NCBI GenBank assembly: GCA_015061745.1
Contig: SUWB01000029.1
Coordinates: forward strand, 1-42,135
Direction: 5' to 3'
Length of the DNA: 42,135 nucleotides
DNA from: Lentisphaerota bacterium
GTDB lineage: Bacteria > Verrucomicrobiota > Lentisphaeria > Victivallales > Victivallaceae
Shown: in pieces, positions 7,126 through 16,564 of the stretch
How positions within the stretch are numbered: position 1 is the first letter of the stretch
Layout of the letters: each line of letters begins with the position of its first letter
Translations under genes and position numbers: made by a program
Notes under the pieces: generated by a model
What the model was told of the DNA's origin: nothing
The model's input: only the letters and a program-made list of their open reading frames with translations
Databases searched by the model: none

Positions 7126-10100
7126 ATGAAAGATTTACTGATCATTTTCTTTATGTTGACTGCCCTCTGGCTGGCCGGTTCTCCGGTTGGCAGGACGGAT
7201 TTTTCAACGGCAGTGGACACTCGGATCGTGAAAAAAGCCGAATCCGTTACCAAAGCACGATTCCCTGACGCAGATAATGTACTGCTTTTTGAAAAAGAAC
7301 GTTATACTTATAACAAAAACGGTACCTACCGGGCAACTGATGAACTTTATGCCAAGATCCTGACCGAAAAAGGCCGTGCCGGATTGAGGCAGTTGACATT
7401 CCACTTCAATGTCCATTATAATAAATTCAAGGTGCAGGAAATTGCCGTAATCAAACCCGGTGGAAAAATCGAGTCTGTTGATGTCGCCGCCAACAGCCGG
7501 GTCGTCATTGATTCTTCTCAGATGGCAAGCAATATTTATGATCCGGCGCAGAAGTGTCTGGTGCTTTCCATTCCCCGGATCGAAGTGGGCGATATCCTTT
7601 ATCTGCGGACGGAAGATGAACATTTCAAGGCAAGGATCCCGGATTTCTGGAGCTGCTACACTCTGCTGCAGTCCACTTGGCCCATTATGGAGGCAAGTGT
7701 CGAGATAGATGCTCCTGCCGCTTTGCCTTTGCGTTCTTTTGCGCTTAAAGATAAGGTCAACGACAGTGTGAAATTTTCCAGAAAGCAAACCAAAGACCGC
7801 ATTGTGTACAAATGGCACGCATTAAATGTCCCCCAAGTGCTCCGTGAACCGGGAATGCCTGAAATACATACTTGTGTTCAGCGGCTTCTGGTCAGTACAG
7901 CCCGTTCCTGGGAAGATGTTTCCCGCTGGTATTGGAATCTTTGTCTGCCCCGCCTCAAGGCAGTGACTCCGGCAATGGAAACGCAGGTGAAACAGCTTGT
8001 CAAAGGCAAAAAAAGTGATCTTGAAAAAATAAAAGCCATATTTCAGTTTGTTTCTCAACAGATTCGTTATATGGGCATAACTCCGGAAAAAGAAGCCCCC
8101 GGATATGAGCCTCACGATGTGAAGCTGACTTTTGATCAACGTTACGGTGTCTGCCGTGACAAGGCCGCTTTGCTGGTTGCAATGCTTCAGATTGCAGGAT
8201 TCAAAGCCTATCCGGTTCTGTTTATGGCAGGTGATCCCAAAGATCCGGAGATCCCCAACGGGTATTTTAATCACGCCGTTACTGCCGTCGAACTGAAAAA
8301 GGGCAATTACATACTTATGGATCCCACTTATGAGTCTACTTCAGAACTTTTCCCCGCCTTTCAGGCGGATATGAGTTACCTTGTGGCACACCCCGAGGGG
8401 GAAACTTTGCGCCGCTCTCCGATTGTCCCGGCTGAGAAAAATCAGGCTCGGATCCGTACAAAGGGGAAAATAGATGCTGTGAATACACTGCACTGTGAAA
8501 CAGTTGTCGATCTTTCAGGGATCAATGACCTTTATTACAGGGGAGCTCTTTCGCGCTGGTCCGATGAAAAGAAAGAACAGTTCTTTCTCGGCCGACTCAG
8601 AAAAGTAATGCCCGGTGTCCGGCTTGAAAAGCTGACGATCGTTCCCGAAAATATCCGTAATATGGGGACTCCTTTGAAGTTTAAATTCAGTTACACTGTC
8701 CCCCTCGATATCAAAGACAGTTCCAGATTGCTGGTGATGCCGGAACTGACATCTGTATTTGGTGTCGGTGAAGCGGTTTTTCAGGATCTTGAGCTGCTGA
8801 AAAGAAAGTATCCTCTGAGATTTATGAGTACCTGTTCGACTGATGAAGAGTATTCGGTGGAACTGCCTTCTACACTGAAAATAGCGGCATTGCCGGAAAA
8901 AGAAAAATTCAATGCCGGTGAAAAAATTGTTTATTCCGGCGAGACCTGGCTCAGTGGCGGAACGATAAAGGCGCGAAGATATCTCAAGATGGATACTCTT
9001 GAAATCAAGGCGGCGGAGTATCCGGCATTGAAAAAATTTCTCAATCGCCTGAAAAATGCCAGGAATGTATTGCCCGTTGCCGAAAGTGATTTTTCCACCG
9101 CCGCAGCTGCGGCTTCTCTCAACTCTTTCCCCGGAGCTGATTCAGTTATTGAAAAACGTCAGATCGAGCTCACAGTCAAAGATCCGTTTAATTGGAGTGT
9201 CCGCGATAAGAGCCGCAGGAAAATCTTGAATTATGCCGGTGTCAAAGCTCACAGCGAAGTCAAGATCCCCTATCTTGCCAATTGGAATGAAGTGGAACTG
9301 CTCAGTGCTCAAGTCATCTCTCCTGACGGAAAAATCAAAAAAGTAAACCCCTCAGAGATCAATCATATGGATTCTCCCGGAAACAGTGCAGGCCCCCGTT
9401 ATCCGGCTCAAAAAATTATGGTTGTAAGTCTCCCCGGAGTGGTGCCCGGTTCTGTGGTTGAACTGGATATCAGATTGCACAAGATCAACAGACCGGTATT
9501 CAGCGAGAAATTTCTCCTGGCAAGTTCATCAGCCCCTGTTATTAATGCTGAAGTGATCTTTGATGTTCCCGCAGAGTTCTATGCAAGATATCAGTTTACC
9601 GGAAAAAAACGGGTACATTTCAGTGAATACACGGCAGCTGGACGCAGCGTGAAAAAATGGCAGTTCAGAAATATTCCCCGGGTGAAAAATGAATCTGGGC
9701 AGCCGCCGTGGACTCTGTTTTTGCCGGGTATGCTTTTCAATGCCGGCAGCGGCAACCGGATTTATGCGGAAAAGGTGAATGCAGCACTTCTTGAGAAGTG
9801 CAATGCCTCACTGAAAAGAGCTGAAACTCTGGTCAGAAAAGAAAAGTGGCATACGATAAAAGATGTCAGAGAAAAGGTCATTAAGGTAAGAGACTATGTG
9901 GATAAATTCATCAGAAAAGTGGATCTGCCCTTAAGTAAACAGCCGTTGTCTGCTTTAAGCTCTGCCGGAACAACTCTTGATTCCGGTTATGGTAATGCTG
10001 CTGACAGAGCGATTCTGACTGGTGCTCTGCTCAAAGCGTTGGGGGTGGAGTTCCGTTTTGTAGGAGCTTCTGATACCGGCTATGCTGTCAGCAGTGCAAG

Positions 10101-10944
10101 ATTCTTTTTCCACGATTCTGATCCGGCAGGGTTGACTGAAGACATATTGGTCTATGTTCCTGCGTTACAGTGGTATCTCAACGATACCAGCCGTTTTGCC
10201 GCTCCCGGCAGTGTGAAACGTGAAGGGGCTGTGGGGATGGAATTGAATTCAGCAAGAATAACCCGGATTCAAAGTGCTGACCACAATACTACCGGCAGGA
10301 ATTTGAAGTTTTTCATCGACTGCAAAAGTGATAAAGAGGCTCAAATCCAGGTGACAGAAGAACTCTTTGGCCGAGAGTATGAAGCAATCAAAAAAGAATT
10401 TTCAACAGCTGCGCAAGAACGGATCCGCCGCTTTTTTGAGGCGCGGGTCAGCAGTTTAGGCCACGGCGGAAGCCTGGTGGAAAAGGGAACTTATGATTTC
10501 AGCGGATATCCGGGGATCTTGCGTTACAAAGTGAGCAATCCTGAATTTCTCAGCAATACCGGGGATTTCAGGATCCTGGCGTTGCCCGGGTATTCATTGT
10601 TGTGCAGTACTGTTGCTTTGTCCCCTGCAATTGACCGGAAGACTCCTTTTTGGAGAAATTCCCCCCGTAAGTTGTCCATCTCCTGGAATATTGTGCCGCC
10701 TCAAGGGTGGGAAATCCACTCTTTCAGGCCGGAAAAGGTGGAAGAAGGCGAATATGGATCTTTTGTTTTTACAGAATACTATTCCGTTGTTTCAGGACAG
10801 ATTGCCCTGCGCAGTAAATTGATTTTACCTGTTGAAATGATGGGGGTTTCTGCTGTTATCAATTTGGAAGAGTGGATAAAACGGGTGTCTGCTCCTGAAA
10901 ACAAAAGTGTTGTGTTCAAAAAAATTTCTGTCCCCCGGGAATGA
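7126..10944 (+). CDS. Giant secreted tandem DUF3857/transglutaminase-like protein
   Basis: From ATG 7126, 1,272 residues with an N-terminal hydrophobic signal (LLIIFFMLTALWLAG). Two DUF3857-plus-transglutaminase-core modules lie in series. In the first, the papain-like triad is visible: Cys343 (YGVCRDKAALL), His383 (FNHAV) and Asp399 (LMDPTYE). In the second, the Cys-motif equivalent reads YGNAADRAIL, with Ala958 in place of the nucleophile, so this copy looks inactive. An in-frame TTG at 7084 preceded by AGGTGG is an alternative start, but it falls on a probable -10 element. It follows dxs by 116 bp with its own promoter candidate. Function is unknown; bacterial relatives are thought to be envelope proteases or peptide-modifying proteins. 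Confidence 0.8.
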   Translation: MKDLLIIFFMLTALWLAGSPVGRTDFSTAVDTRIVKKAESVTKARFPDADNVLLFEKERYTYNKNGTYRATDELYAKILTEKGRAGLRQLTFHFNVHYNKFKVQEIAVIKPGGKIESVDVAANSRVVIDSSQMASNIYDPAQKCLVLSIPRIEVGDILYLRTEDEHFKARIPDFWSCYTLLQSTWPIMEASVEIDAPAALPLRSFALKDKVNDSVKFSRKQTKDRIVYKWHALNVPQVLREPGMPEIHTCVQRLLVSTARSWEDVSRWYWNLCLPRLKAVTPAMETQVKQLVKGKKSDLEKIKAIFQFVSQQIRYMGITPEKEAPGYEPHDVKLTFDQRYGVCRDKAALLVAMLQIAGFKAYPVLFMAGDPKDPEIPNGYFNHAVTAVELKKGNYILMDPTYESTSELFPAFQADMSYLVAHPEGETLRRSPIVPAEKNQARIRTKGKIDAVNTLHCETVVDLSGINDLYYRGALSRWSDEKKEQFFLGRLRKVMPGVRLEKLTIVPENIRNMGTPLKFKFSYTVPLDIKDSSRLLVMPELTSVFGVGEAVFQDLELLKRKYPLRFMSTCSTDEEYSVELPSTLKIAALPEKEKFNAGEKIVYSGETWLSGGTIKARRYLKMDTLEIKAAEYPALKKFLNRLKNARNVLPVAESDFSTAAAAASLNSFPGADSVIEKRQIELTVKDPFNWSVRDKSRRKILNYAGVKAHSEVKIPYLANWNEVELLSAQVISPDGKIKKVNPSEINHMDSPGNSAGPRYPAQKIMVVSLPGVVPGSVVELDIRLHKINRPVFSEKFLLASSSAPVINAEVIFDVPAEFYARYQFTGKKRVHFSEYTAAGRSVKKWQFRNIPRVKNESGQPPWTLFLPGMLFNAGSGNRIYAEKVNAALLEKCNASLKRAETLVRKEKWHTIKDVREKVIKVRDYVDKFIRKVDLPLSKQPLSALSSAGTTLDSGYGNAADRAILTGALLKALGVEFRFVGASDTGYAVSSARFFFHDSDPAGLTEDILVYVPALQWYLNDTSRFAAPGSVKREGAVGMELNSARITRIQSADHNTTGRNLKFFIDCKSDKEAQIQVTEELFGREYEAIKKEFSTAAQERIRRFFEARVSSLGHGGSLVEKGTYDFSGYPGILRYKVSNPEFLSNTGDFRILALPGYSLLCSTVALSPAIDRKTPFWRNSPRKLSISWNIVPPQGWEIHSFRPEKVEEGEYGSFVFTEYYSVVSGQIALRSKLILPVEMMGVSAVINLEEWIKRVSAPENKSVVFKKISVPRE

Positions 10945-10965
10945 AATTATAAGGTAACTGAAAAA

Positions 10966-11580
10966 ATGTTGATAAAAACATTGGAAGTCGGCCCTTTCGG
11001 GACGAATTGTTATTTGGTGTTTATCGAAGAAAATAAGCACCTCTACATCATCGACCCCGGCGACGAAGGCCGCCGGATCGTTTGTGAAGCCCGTCAATTG
11101 GAATTTGAAAAGGTTGAGCTGCTTCTGACTCATTTTCACATTGACCATATCAATGCTGTTGAATATTGTGCCAGGGAATTGGGGTGCGATTATGTCAGAC
11201 TGCGTACTCCCGATCACGCTTACTATTCAAGCAGCAGCAATTGTCTGCCGCCCTATTTCCCTGAGGCATTGAAAAATCCGCCTCAGCCCAGAGAATATGA
11301 GGATAATCCCGATTTCAGAGTCCTGGCATTGCCCGGTCATACGCCAGGGGGAGCGGGGATCCTTTTCGGTAATGATCTTTTTTGCGGAGATACACTTTTC
11401 CTCAACTCCTGCGGCAGAACCGATCTTCCGGGCGGTAATGACGAAGAAATAACCCGTTCACTTCTTGATGTCCTTATGGCACTTCCCGATGAGGTGAAAG
11501 TCTACTGCGGACACGGACCTGTTACAACTATCGGCGCAGAGCGTCGCAATAATCCCTATATCAATGGAACATACTTATGA
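10966..11580 (+). CDS. MBL-fold metallo-hydrolase, glyoxalase II-like
   Basis: A 204-residue metallo-beta-lactamase-fold hydrolase. The dinuclear zinc motif THFHIDH is at 55-61. The further ligands lie in LPGHTPGG (about 123), FCGDTLF (about 141) and VYCGHGP (about 180), the last matching the glyoxalase II-like C-terminal His motif. Typical of short YcbL/GloB-like hydrolases acting on thioesters; the substrate is unassigned. The start is ATG with AAGG upstream. Its stop overlaps the pyrK start by 4 bp (ATGA at 11577-11580), indicating translational coupling. It therefore belongs to the transcription unit of the pyrimidine genes, though a metabolic link is unproven. Confidence 0.85.
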   Translation: MLIKTLEVGPFGTNCYLVFIEENKHLYIIDPGDEGRRIVCEARQLEFEKVELLLTHFHIDHINAVEYCARELGCDYVRLRTPDHAYYSSSSNCLPPYFPEALKNPPQPREYEDNPDFRVLALPGHTPGGAGILFGNDLFCGDTLFLNSCGRTDLPGGNDEEITRSLLDVLMALPDEVKVYCGHGPVTTIGAERRNNPYINGTYL

Positions 11581-12350
11581 AATTTGAAATTCTTGAAAAT
11601 GCAAATCTGAAAGGCGATTACTATCAGATACGTTTCGCAGCTCCTGAAATTGCTGCGGAGGCAAAGCCCGGACACTTTGTTCACGTCCGAATTGATGAAA
11701 GACGGGACTTTATGCTCCGGCGTCCTTTCAGTATCAAAGATGCCCGGGACGGAGTCCTTACGCTCCTCTATAAAGTGGTCGGTAAGGGAACTGACGCTCT
11801 GAGCAAACTTAAAAAAGGCGACAGCTGTGATATTATGGGCCCCCAGGGACGCCCCTTTACGCCTCAGCCCGGTCACCGTGCACTTATTATTGTGGGCGGA
11901 TACGGTGCCGCCGCCACCTGGCAGCTGACCAGATCTATGCCCGGCGGTGTTGTCCTGCTCGGAGCCCGCAGCGAAGCCGATCTGCTTTTGACCAAAGAAT
12001 ATGCCGATGCCGGTTTTGATGTCCGTGTGGCTACCAACGACGGTTCAGTGGGCAAAAAAGGTTTTGTGACGGAACTGATCCCTGAACTGCTGGCAGCTCA
12101 GAACGAAAAACCTTTCTTTGTCTACGGTTGCGGTCCCAAACCTATGCTTATGGCACTGGCGGCTTTGATGCGAAAAGAAAAGTTGGCAGGTGAATTAAGT
12201 TTGGATGAAATTATGTGCTGCGGCGTGGGCAGTTGTTTCGGATGTGTTGTCAAGGTAAACGATCCGGATTCCGCAGACGGATTCCGTTATGCCCGCAGCT
12301 GTAAAGAAGGTCCGGTGTTCCCGGCGGAAGATATTTATATCGGGGAGTGA
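11577..12350 (+). CDS. pyrK: Dihydroorotate dehydrogenase B electron-transfer subunit PyrK
   Basis: The FAD and [2Fe-2S] subunit that passes electrons from the class 1B dihydroorotate dehydrogenase to NAD+. Its 257 residues match the family length. Seen: the flavin-binding RRPFSI (48-53), KVVGKGT, the nucleotide-binding VGGYGAAA, YGCGPKPML (about 183-191), and the cluster ligands Cys215, Cys220 and Cys223 in CCGVGSCFGC plus Cys242 in SCKEGPVF. It starts within the MBL gene's last codon and is followed 7 bp later by pyrD, so the two subunits are made together. Cytoplasmic; fourth step of UMP synthesis. Confidence 0.95.
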   Translation: MKFEILENANLKGDYYQIRFAAPEIAAEAKPGHFVHVRIDERRDFMLRRPFSIKDARDGVLTLLYKVVGKGTDALSKLKKGDSCDIMGPQGRPFTPQPGHRALIIVGGYGAAATWQLTRSMPGGVVLLGARSEADLLLTKEYADAGFDVRVATNDGSVGKKGFVTELIPELLAAQNEKPFFVYGCGPKPMLMALAALMRKEKLAGELSLDEIMCCGVGSCFGCVVKVNDPDSADGFRYARSCKEGPVFPAEDIYIGE

Positions 12351-12357
12351 AATAAAT

Positions 12358-13281
12358 ATGAGTGTGGATTTGAGTGTTGATCTGGGTAAGTTCCAGTTGA
12401 AAAATCCGGTGCTGACTGCTTCCGGAACTTTTGGTTACGGTGAAGAATACCACAGTTTTTACGATATTTCCCTTCTGGGAGCTATTACTGTCAAGGGGAT
12501 CCGTATGACTCCTTCTCACGGTAATCCGATGCCCCGTGTCGCTGAGGTGACGGGGGGAATGCTTAATGCCATCGGCCTTCAAGGTCCCGGTGTTGAGAAA
12601 TTTCTGCATAATGAGCATTATATGCCCTTTTTGCGTAAAGTCGGTGCAACGGTGATCGTCAACATCTGGGGAACTTCCATTCAGGAATACGGCGAAGTCG
12701 CTGCCGCTCTTGAAGCTGAAAAGGAAGGAATTACCGCTCTTGAAATCAATATTTCCTGCCCCAATGTCAAAGCCGGCGGTGCGGCTTTCGGTACAGATCC
12801 GGCACTGGCGGCTCAGGTGGTTCGTGAAGTGCGTAAAAATACGACACTTCCTCTTATTACCAAACTTTCTCCCAATGTGACTTCTATCGGTGAATTTGCA
12901 AAGGGCGTTGAGGCAGAAGGCAGTGATGCTGTTTCTCTTATTAACACCTTTACCGCTATGGCTATCGATATTGAAACCTGGAAACCTAAAATTGCCAACC
13001 GGACCGGTGGTCTTTCCGGTCCTGCTGTCAAGCCTGTGGCGATCCGTATGGTGTACGATGTCTATAAGGCGGTTAAGATCCCCATTATCGGTATGGGGGG
13101 AATTTGTGACGGAGCTGATGCTGTTGAATTTCTGCTGGCCGGAGCTTCTGCAGTCGCTGTCGGAACTGCCAACTTTGTGGATCCTTATACGCCTCTTAAA
13201 GTGATTGATTACCTGACAGAGTATATGGAACGCCATAATATTTCCAAAGTTTCCGATTTAGTAGGTGCCGTTAAGTGCTGA
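12358..13281 (+). CDS. pyrD: Dihydroorotate dehydrogenase B catalytic subunit PyrD
   Basis: FMN-dependent TIM-barrel enzyme oxidising dihydroorotate to orotate. It has 307 residues. Class 1 features seen: NPVLTASGTFGYGEE at the N-terminus, EVTGGMLNAIGLQGPG, the catalytic Cys in EINISCPNVKAGG, ITKLSPNVT, and the phosphate-binding IPIIGMGGICDG and VAVGTANF. The Cys base together with the adjacent pyrK defines type 1B. The ATG at 12358 was chosen over an in-frame upstream GTG or ATG inside pyrK because GGGGAG at 12341-12346 precedes it and the protein begins where family members do. Confidence 0.95.
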   Translation: MSVDLSVDLGKFQLKNPVLTASGTFGYGEEYHSFYDISLLGAITVKGIRMTPSHGNPMPRVAEVTGGMLNAIGLQGPGVEKFLHNEHYMPFLRKVGATVIVNIWGTSIQEYGEVAAALEAEKEGITALEINISCPNVKAGGAAFGTDPALAAQVVREVRKNTTLPLITKLSPNVTSIGEFAKGVEAEGSDAVSLINTFTAMAIDIETWKPKIANRTGGLSGPAVKPVAIRMVYDVYKAVKIPIIGMGGICDGADAVEFLLAGASAVAVGTANFVDPYTPLKVIDYLTEYMERHNISKVSDLVGAVKC

Positions 13282-13302
13282 GGATCATAGAAGGGTAATT
13301 GA

Positions 13303-15390
13303 ATGAGTGACTTGAAAAAATTACTTCTGGGAGCGGTCCCCGGACTCAAATTACGGGAAAATGTCCCCTATCGTGAGATCACCACGATGGGGGTGGGGAG
13401 TACGTTGCCGCTGTTGGCAGAGATCGTTTCTGTTGATGAACTGAAAACGGTGCTTCAAACTGTAAAAAGTTCTTCTTTCCCGTTTTTTATTCTGGGGGCA
13501 GGCAGCAATCTTATCGGTATGGACGCTCCTTACCCGGGTGTGGCTTTGCGTTTGGAAAGCCACGCTTTCAGTACAGTGGAATTTCAGGGTGTTTTTATGC
13601 ACTGCGGCGGTGCTTTACGTCTTTCAAATGCTGCCCGCTTTGCGGCAGATGAAGGACTTTCCGGACTTTCTGAATTGGGGGGGATCCCCGGTACCCTCGG
13701 TGGAGCTCTGAGAATGAATGCCGGAGCTTCCGGGCAGGAAATCGGAAAACTGGTGCATCGGGTCAAAGGAGTCACTTTTGACGGAGCAGACTGGGAAGCA
13801 AAAGGCAGTGATCTGACCTTCAGTTACCGTAATTCTTCCATTCCTCAGAATGTGATTGTGACAGGTGTGGTGCTGGAACTTGCCTCTGGAAGTGCCGAGA
13901 GCGAAAGAGAAAAGCTCAAAGTTGAACTGGAACGGCGTAAGGTGCGTGAACCTGCCGTCCGTTCTGCCGGATGTACGTTCCGCAATGTTTCTGCTTTGGA
14001 ACCTGCCGGAAAATTGATCGATGAAGCCGGATTGCGGGGATTTCGTCTGGGGGATTTGGAAATAAGTTCAGTTCACGCCAATTTTATTGTCAATCACGGG
14101 CAGGGGAGTGAGGCAGATTATATGCAGCTGCTCCGGCTGATCCGCCGGACTGTGGCAGAAAAACACGGTTTTTATCTCCGGCGTGAAACCTGTTTCGTCA
14201 ATCCTGATGCCCAGCGGACCATAGATCGTTTTATCGCTCCTCTCAAGGTGAATGTCCTTTGCGGAGGTGACTCCAGTGAGCGTGAAGTTTCTTTACGCAG
14301 CGGTGCCGCAGTGGCGGCGGCATTGGAAAATTGCGGTTACAATGTTGTATTGAGCGATTTGAAAAAGTGCGAACTGCTGCCGGAAACCCGGGAGTGCGAT
14401 GCTGTTTTCCCCATTCTGCACGGCGGCTTCGGAGAAGGGGGCGAACTGCAGGATTTACTGGAACGTAATCTGATCAAATTTGTCGGTTCCGATTCGGTGG
14501 CAAGTGCTCTTGTTATGGATAAGATCGCTACTAAAAAAATGCTTGACCGTTTTAATCTGCCCACTGCAAGATGGTGCATCGTTGACAAAAACAACCGCAG
14601 TTTTCCTGAAAATCTGACACCGCCTTTTATGGTCAAAGCTCCTAAAGAAGGTTCAAGTGTCGGTATCGTCAAGGTGGAAAATCCCGCTCAATGGGATGAG
14701 GCTTTGAATAAGGTCTTTGAACACGCAGACACATTGCTGGTGGAGGAGTTTGTTTCCGGTGTGGAATTGACGGTCCCCGTCGTCAACGGGGAAGCTCTGG
14801 ATGCCATTGAGATTCGGGCCCCTCACGGCTTCTATGATTATGATGCAAAATATCTTTATAAAAACGGCCATACGGAATATCTGTGTCCGCCCCGCAATGT
14901 TGCACCCGAGGTGGTGGAACGGGCTCGGCAGATCGCTGTGGACTTCAACCGGTTTGCAGGCGGCAGGGATATGATGCGGGTCGATTTTATTGTCGATGCG
15001 CAGGGCGTTCCTCTGGTGCTTGAAGGCAATAATCTGCCCGGATTTACGGCGACCAGTCTCGTTCCGAAAGCTGCTGCGGCGGCCGGAATCAGTTTTGAAC
15101 GGCTCACCTCATCTATGATTCGTGCCGCTCTTTTGCGTCGGGCGGAAAATCCTGCGGGCACCGGGGCTATTGCTGAATTTTCAACGGAAGCACAAAAGGT
15201 GCAGCCCGGATTGATTGCTGCAAACCGGTGGATTTTCAGATTCATATTGCTGCTGAATGCGGCATTCCTTGTCTATATCGGAATAAATCTTACCCGGGTC
15301 GAAATGCCGGGGTGGCTTTTATGGATCGCTGCATTTCTGCTGTTAATGGCAGAACCTGTCTTTGGTTGGTTAAGGAGTCTGGAAAAATGA
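13303..15390 (+). CDS. murB-ddl: MurB-Ddl fusion with C-terminal membrane anchor
   Basis: A 695-residue bifunctional peptidoglycan precursor enzyme. Residues 1-300 are UDP-N-acetylenolpyruvoylglucosamine reductase: FAD motif ILGAGSNLI, GIPGTLGGALRMNAGASG, FSYRNS, and AGCTFRN with Cys224 at the proton-donor position (Ser in many MurB). From about 314 it is D-Ala-D-Ala ligase: LCGGDSSEREVSLRSG, ILHGGFGEGG, VKAPKEGSSVGI, DYDAKY, and EGNNLPGFTATSLVPKAA. About 643-662 and 669-688 are two hydrophobic segments, so both enzymes are probably tethered to the inner membrane. The ATG is preceded by AGAAGGG. The stop overlaps the next start (ATGA at 15387). The chlamydial fusion I know of is MurC-Ddl, a different pairing. 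Confidence 0.93.
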   Translation: MSDLKKLLLGAVPGLKLRENVPYREITTMGVGSTLPLLAEIVSVDELKTVLQTVKSSSFPFFILGAGSNLIGMDAPYPGVALRLESHAFSTVEFQGVFMHCGGALRLSNAARFAADEGLSGLSELGGIPGTLGGALRMNAGASGQEIGKLVHRVKGVTFDGADWEAKGSDLTFSYRNSSIPQNVIVTGVVLELASGSAESEREKLKVELERRKVREPAVRSAGCTFRNVSALEPAGKLIDEAGLRGFRLGDLEISSVHANFIVNHGQGSEADYMQLLRLIRRTVAEKHGFYLRRETCFVNPDAQRTIDRFIAPLKVNVLCGGDSSEREVSLRSGAAVAAALENCGYNVVLSDLKKCELLPETRECDAVFPILHGGFGEGGELQDLLERNLIKFVGSDSVASALVMDKIATKKMLDRFNLPTARWCIVDKNNRSFPENLTPPFMVKAPKEGSSVGIVKVENPAQWDEALNKVFEHADTLLVEEFVSGVELTVPVVNGEALDAIEIRAPHGFYDYDAKYLYKNGHTEYLCPPRNVAPEVVERARQIAVDFNRFAGGRDMMRVDFIVDAQGVPLVLEGNNLPGFTATSLVPKAAAAAGISFERLTSSMIRAALLRRAENPAGTGAIAEFSTEAQKVQPGLIAANRWIFRFILLLNAAFLVYIGINLTRVEMPGWLLWIAAFLLLMAEPVFGWLRSLEK

Positions 15391-16514
15391 AAAAGTGTTT
15401 CTTGCTGCTGTTTTGTGCCGCACTGTGTTGTCTCGGGTGCGGATTTCTCAAGATCGGAAGTGCTGCTCCGGAATTTTCAAATGGAATATGGGTCAAGGGA
15501 AAATCTTTTTCTCTTGCTTCTGTCAAGGGCAGAAAAATGGCAGTCATCCTGTTTTGGAAACCGGATCACGCCGGGGCTCTCGGAATGCAGAATTTCAGCC
15601 GTCTCGCCCATCAGCGGCATCTGACTGACAAAATCGCTTTTGCCGCTGTGGCTCAGGGAACGTTGAAAAGTGTCGGGAATTTTCCTTTGATCCGGCAGCT
15701 GGGCAATATCCCTTTGCTGATCGACACTGAAAATAAAAATATCCCTCTTTTTCTCAGAAAAGAAAACCGCCTGCCTATGGCTGTGATCGTCGGAAAAGAC
15801 GGAAAACTGCTCTGGCGCGGCAATCCCGGCAGGATCGCTGTTATGCTCAATACCATAGAAAAGGGCAAATACGATCAGAAAAAGGTAACAGGGGATGATG
15901 AGTTCAATGCTGTTTTCACCGGAATGATCGCAAAAAGTGATTTCAAAGGAGCTCTCGCTCTGATTGACAAAGAACTGGATCGTCCGGGAATCAATGCCAG
16001 TGAATTGGTCTCTTTGCAAGTAGGGATCCATTACAGACGGCTTAATTCCGCTGAAAATGCGGTCAAGGCTATTTATGCCGCTCAGAAAAAGTTTCCCGGC
16101 AGGCCTGAGTTTTATGAAATGGAACTCAAGATGCTTGAGTTGGGACATATGGAAAAACGTGTGCCTGAGTTTTATCATCGTCTGACTGCTATTTTTAAAA
16201 ATCAGCCTAACGTTCTGCTCAAATTTGTTGCATTTGAACTCAACAAACCTTTTGATAAGCTTAATCCTGCCAGTGTTTATACCGTGGCACGGGCCGCTGC
16301 GAATGCGGGAGCTTATAAAAATAAACGTGAAAAGGGCAGGGCGATGCTTTATTATGCCCAGAGCCTTTATTGCATCGGCAGAGTTGATCTGGCTTGTAAG
16401 GTCGTCGAAAAATCCTTGAAATATCTCAAAGGTGAAAAAGAGTACAAACAAGCCAGGGATCTTGGGGGCTATTATCGGAAACTGGTTGATTTTTCAAGCA
16501 AGATCAAAGAATGA
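15387..16514 (+). CDS. Thioredoxin-fold lipoprotein lacking CxxC, with helical C-terminal domain
   Basis: From ATG 15387, 375 residues. The N-terminus is a signal peptide with a possible lipobox ending at Cys18 (CLGC; the Cys at -3 is unusual). About 28-160 resemble a TlpA/AhpC-like thioredoxin fold: APEFSNGIWVKGKSFSLASV, then AVILFWKPDHAG where redox proteins have FWxxWCxxC, then a cis-Pro-like RLPMAVIVGKDGKLLWRG. The CxxC is absent, so thiol redox activity is unlikely. The C-terminal ~200 residues are helical with TPR-like spacing. AAGGAG (15372-15377) supports the start, inside the end of the MurB-Ddl gene. Function is unknown, possibly envelope scaffolding. Confidence 0.7.
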   Translation: MKKCFLLLFCAALCCLGCGFLKIGSAAPEFSNGIWVKGKSFSLASVKGRKMAVILFWKPDHAGALGMQNFSRLAHQRHLTDKIAFAAVAQGTLKSVGNFPLIRQLGNIPLLIDTENKNIPLFLRKENRLPMAVIVGKDGKLLWRGNPGRIAVMLNTIEKGKYDQKKVTGDDEFNAVFTGMIAKSDFKGALALIDKELDRPGINASELVSLQVGIHYRRLNSAENAVKAIYAAQKKFPGRPEFYEMELKMLELGHMEKRVPEFYHRLTAIFKNQPNVLLKFVAFELNKPFDKLNPASVYTVARAAANAGAYKNKREKGRAMLYYAQSLYCIGRVDLACKVVEKSLKYLKGEKEYKQARDLGGYYRKLVDFSSKIKE

Positions 16515-16564
16515 TTTTCAAATAGACCGTTGTATTGGTGATAACACAATCAAGGGATGGATTT

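Noticed and set aside
12250..13236. Long open frame (328 codons) on the minus strand opposite pyrD
   Set aside because: pyrD is certain from its motifs; the opposing frame is His/Ser-rich without domains.
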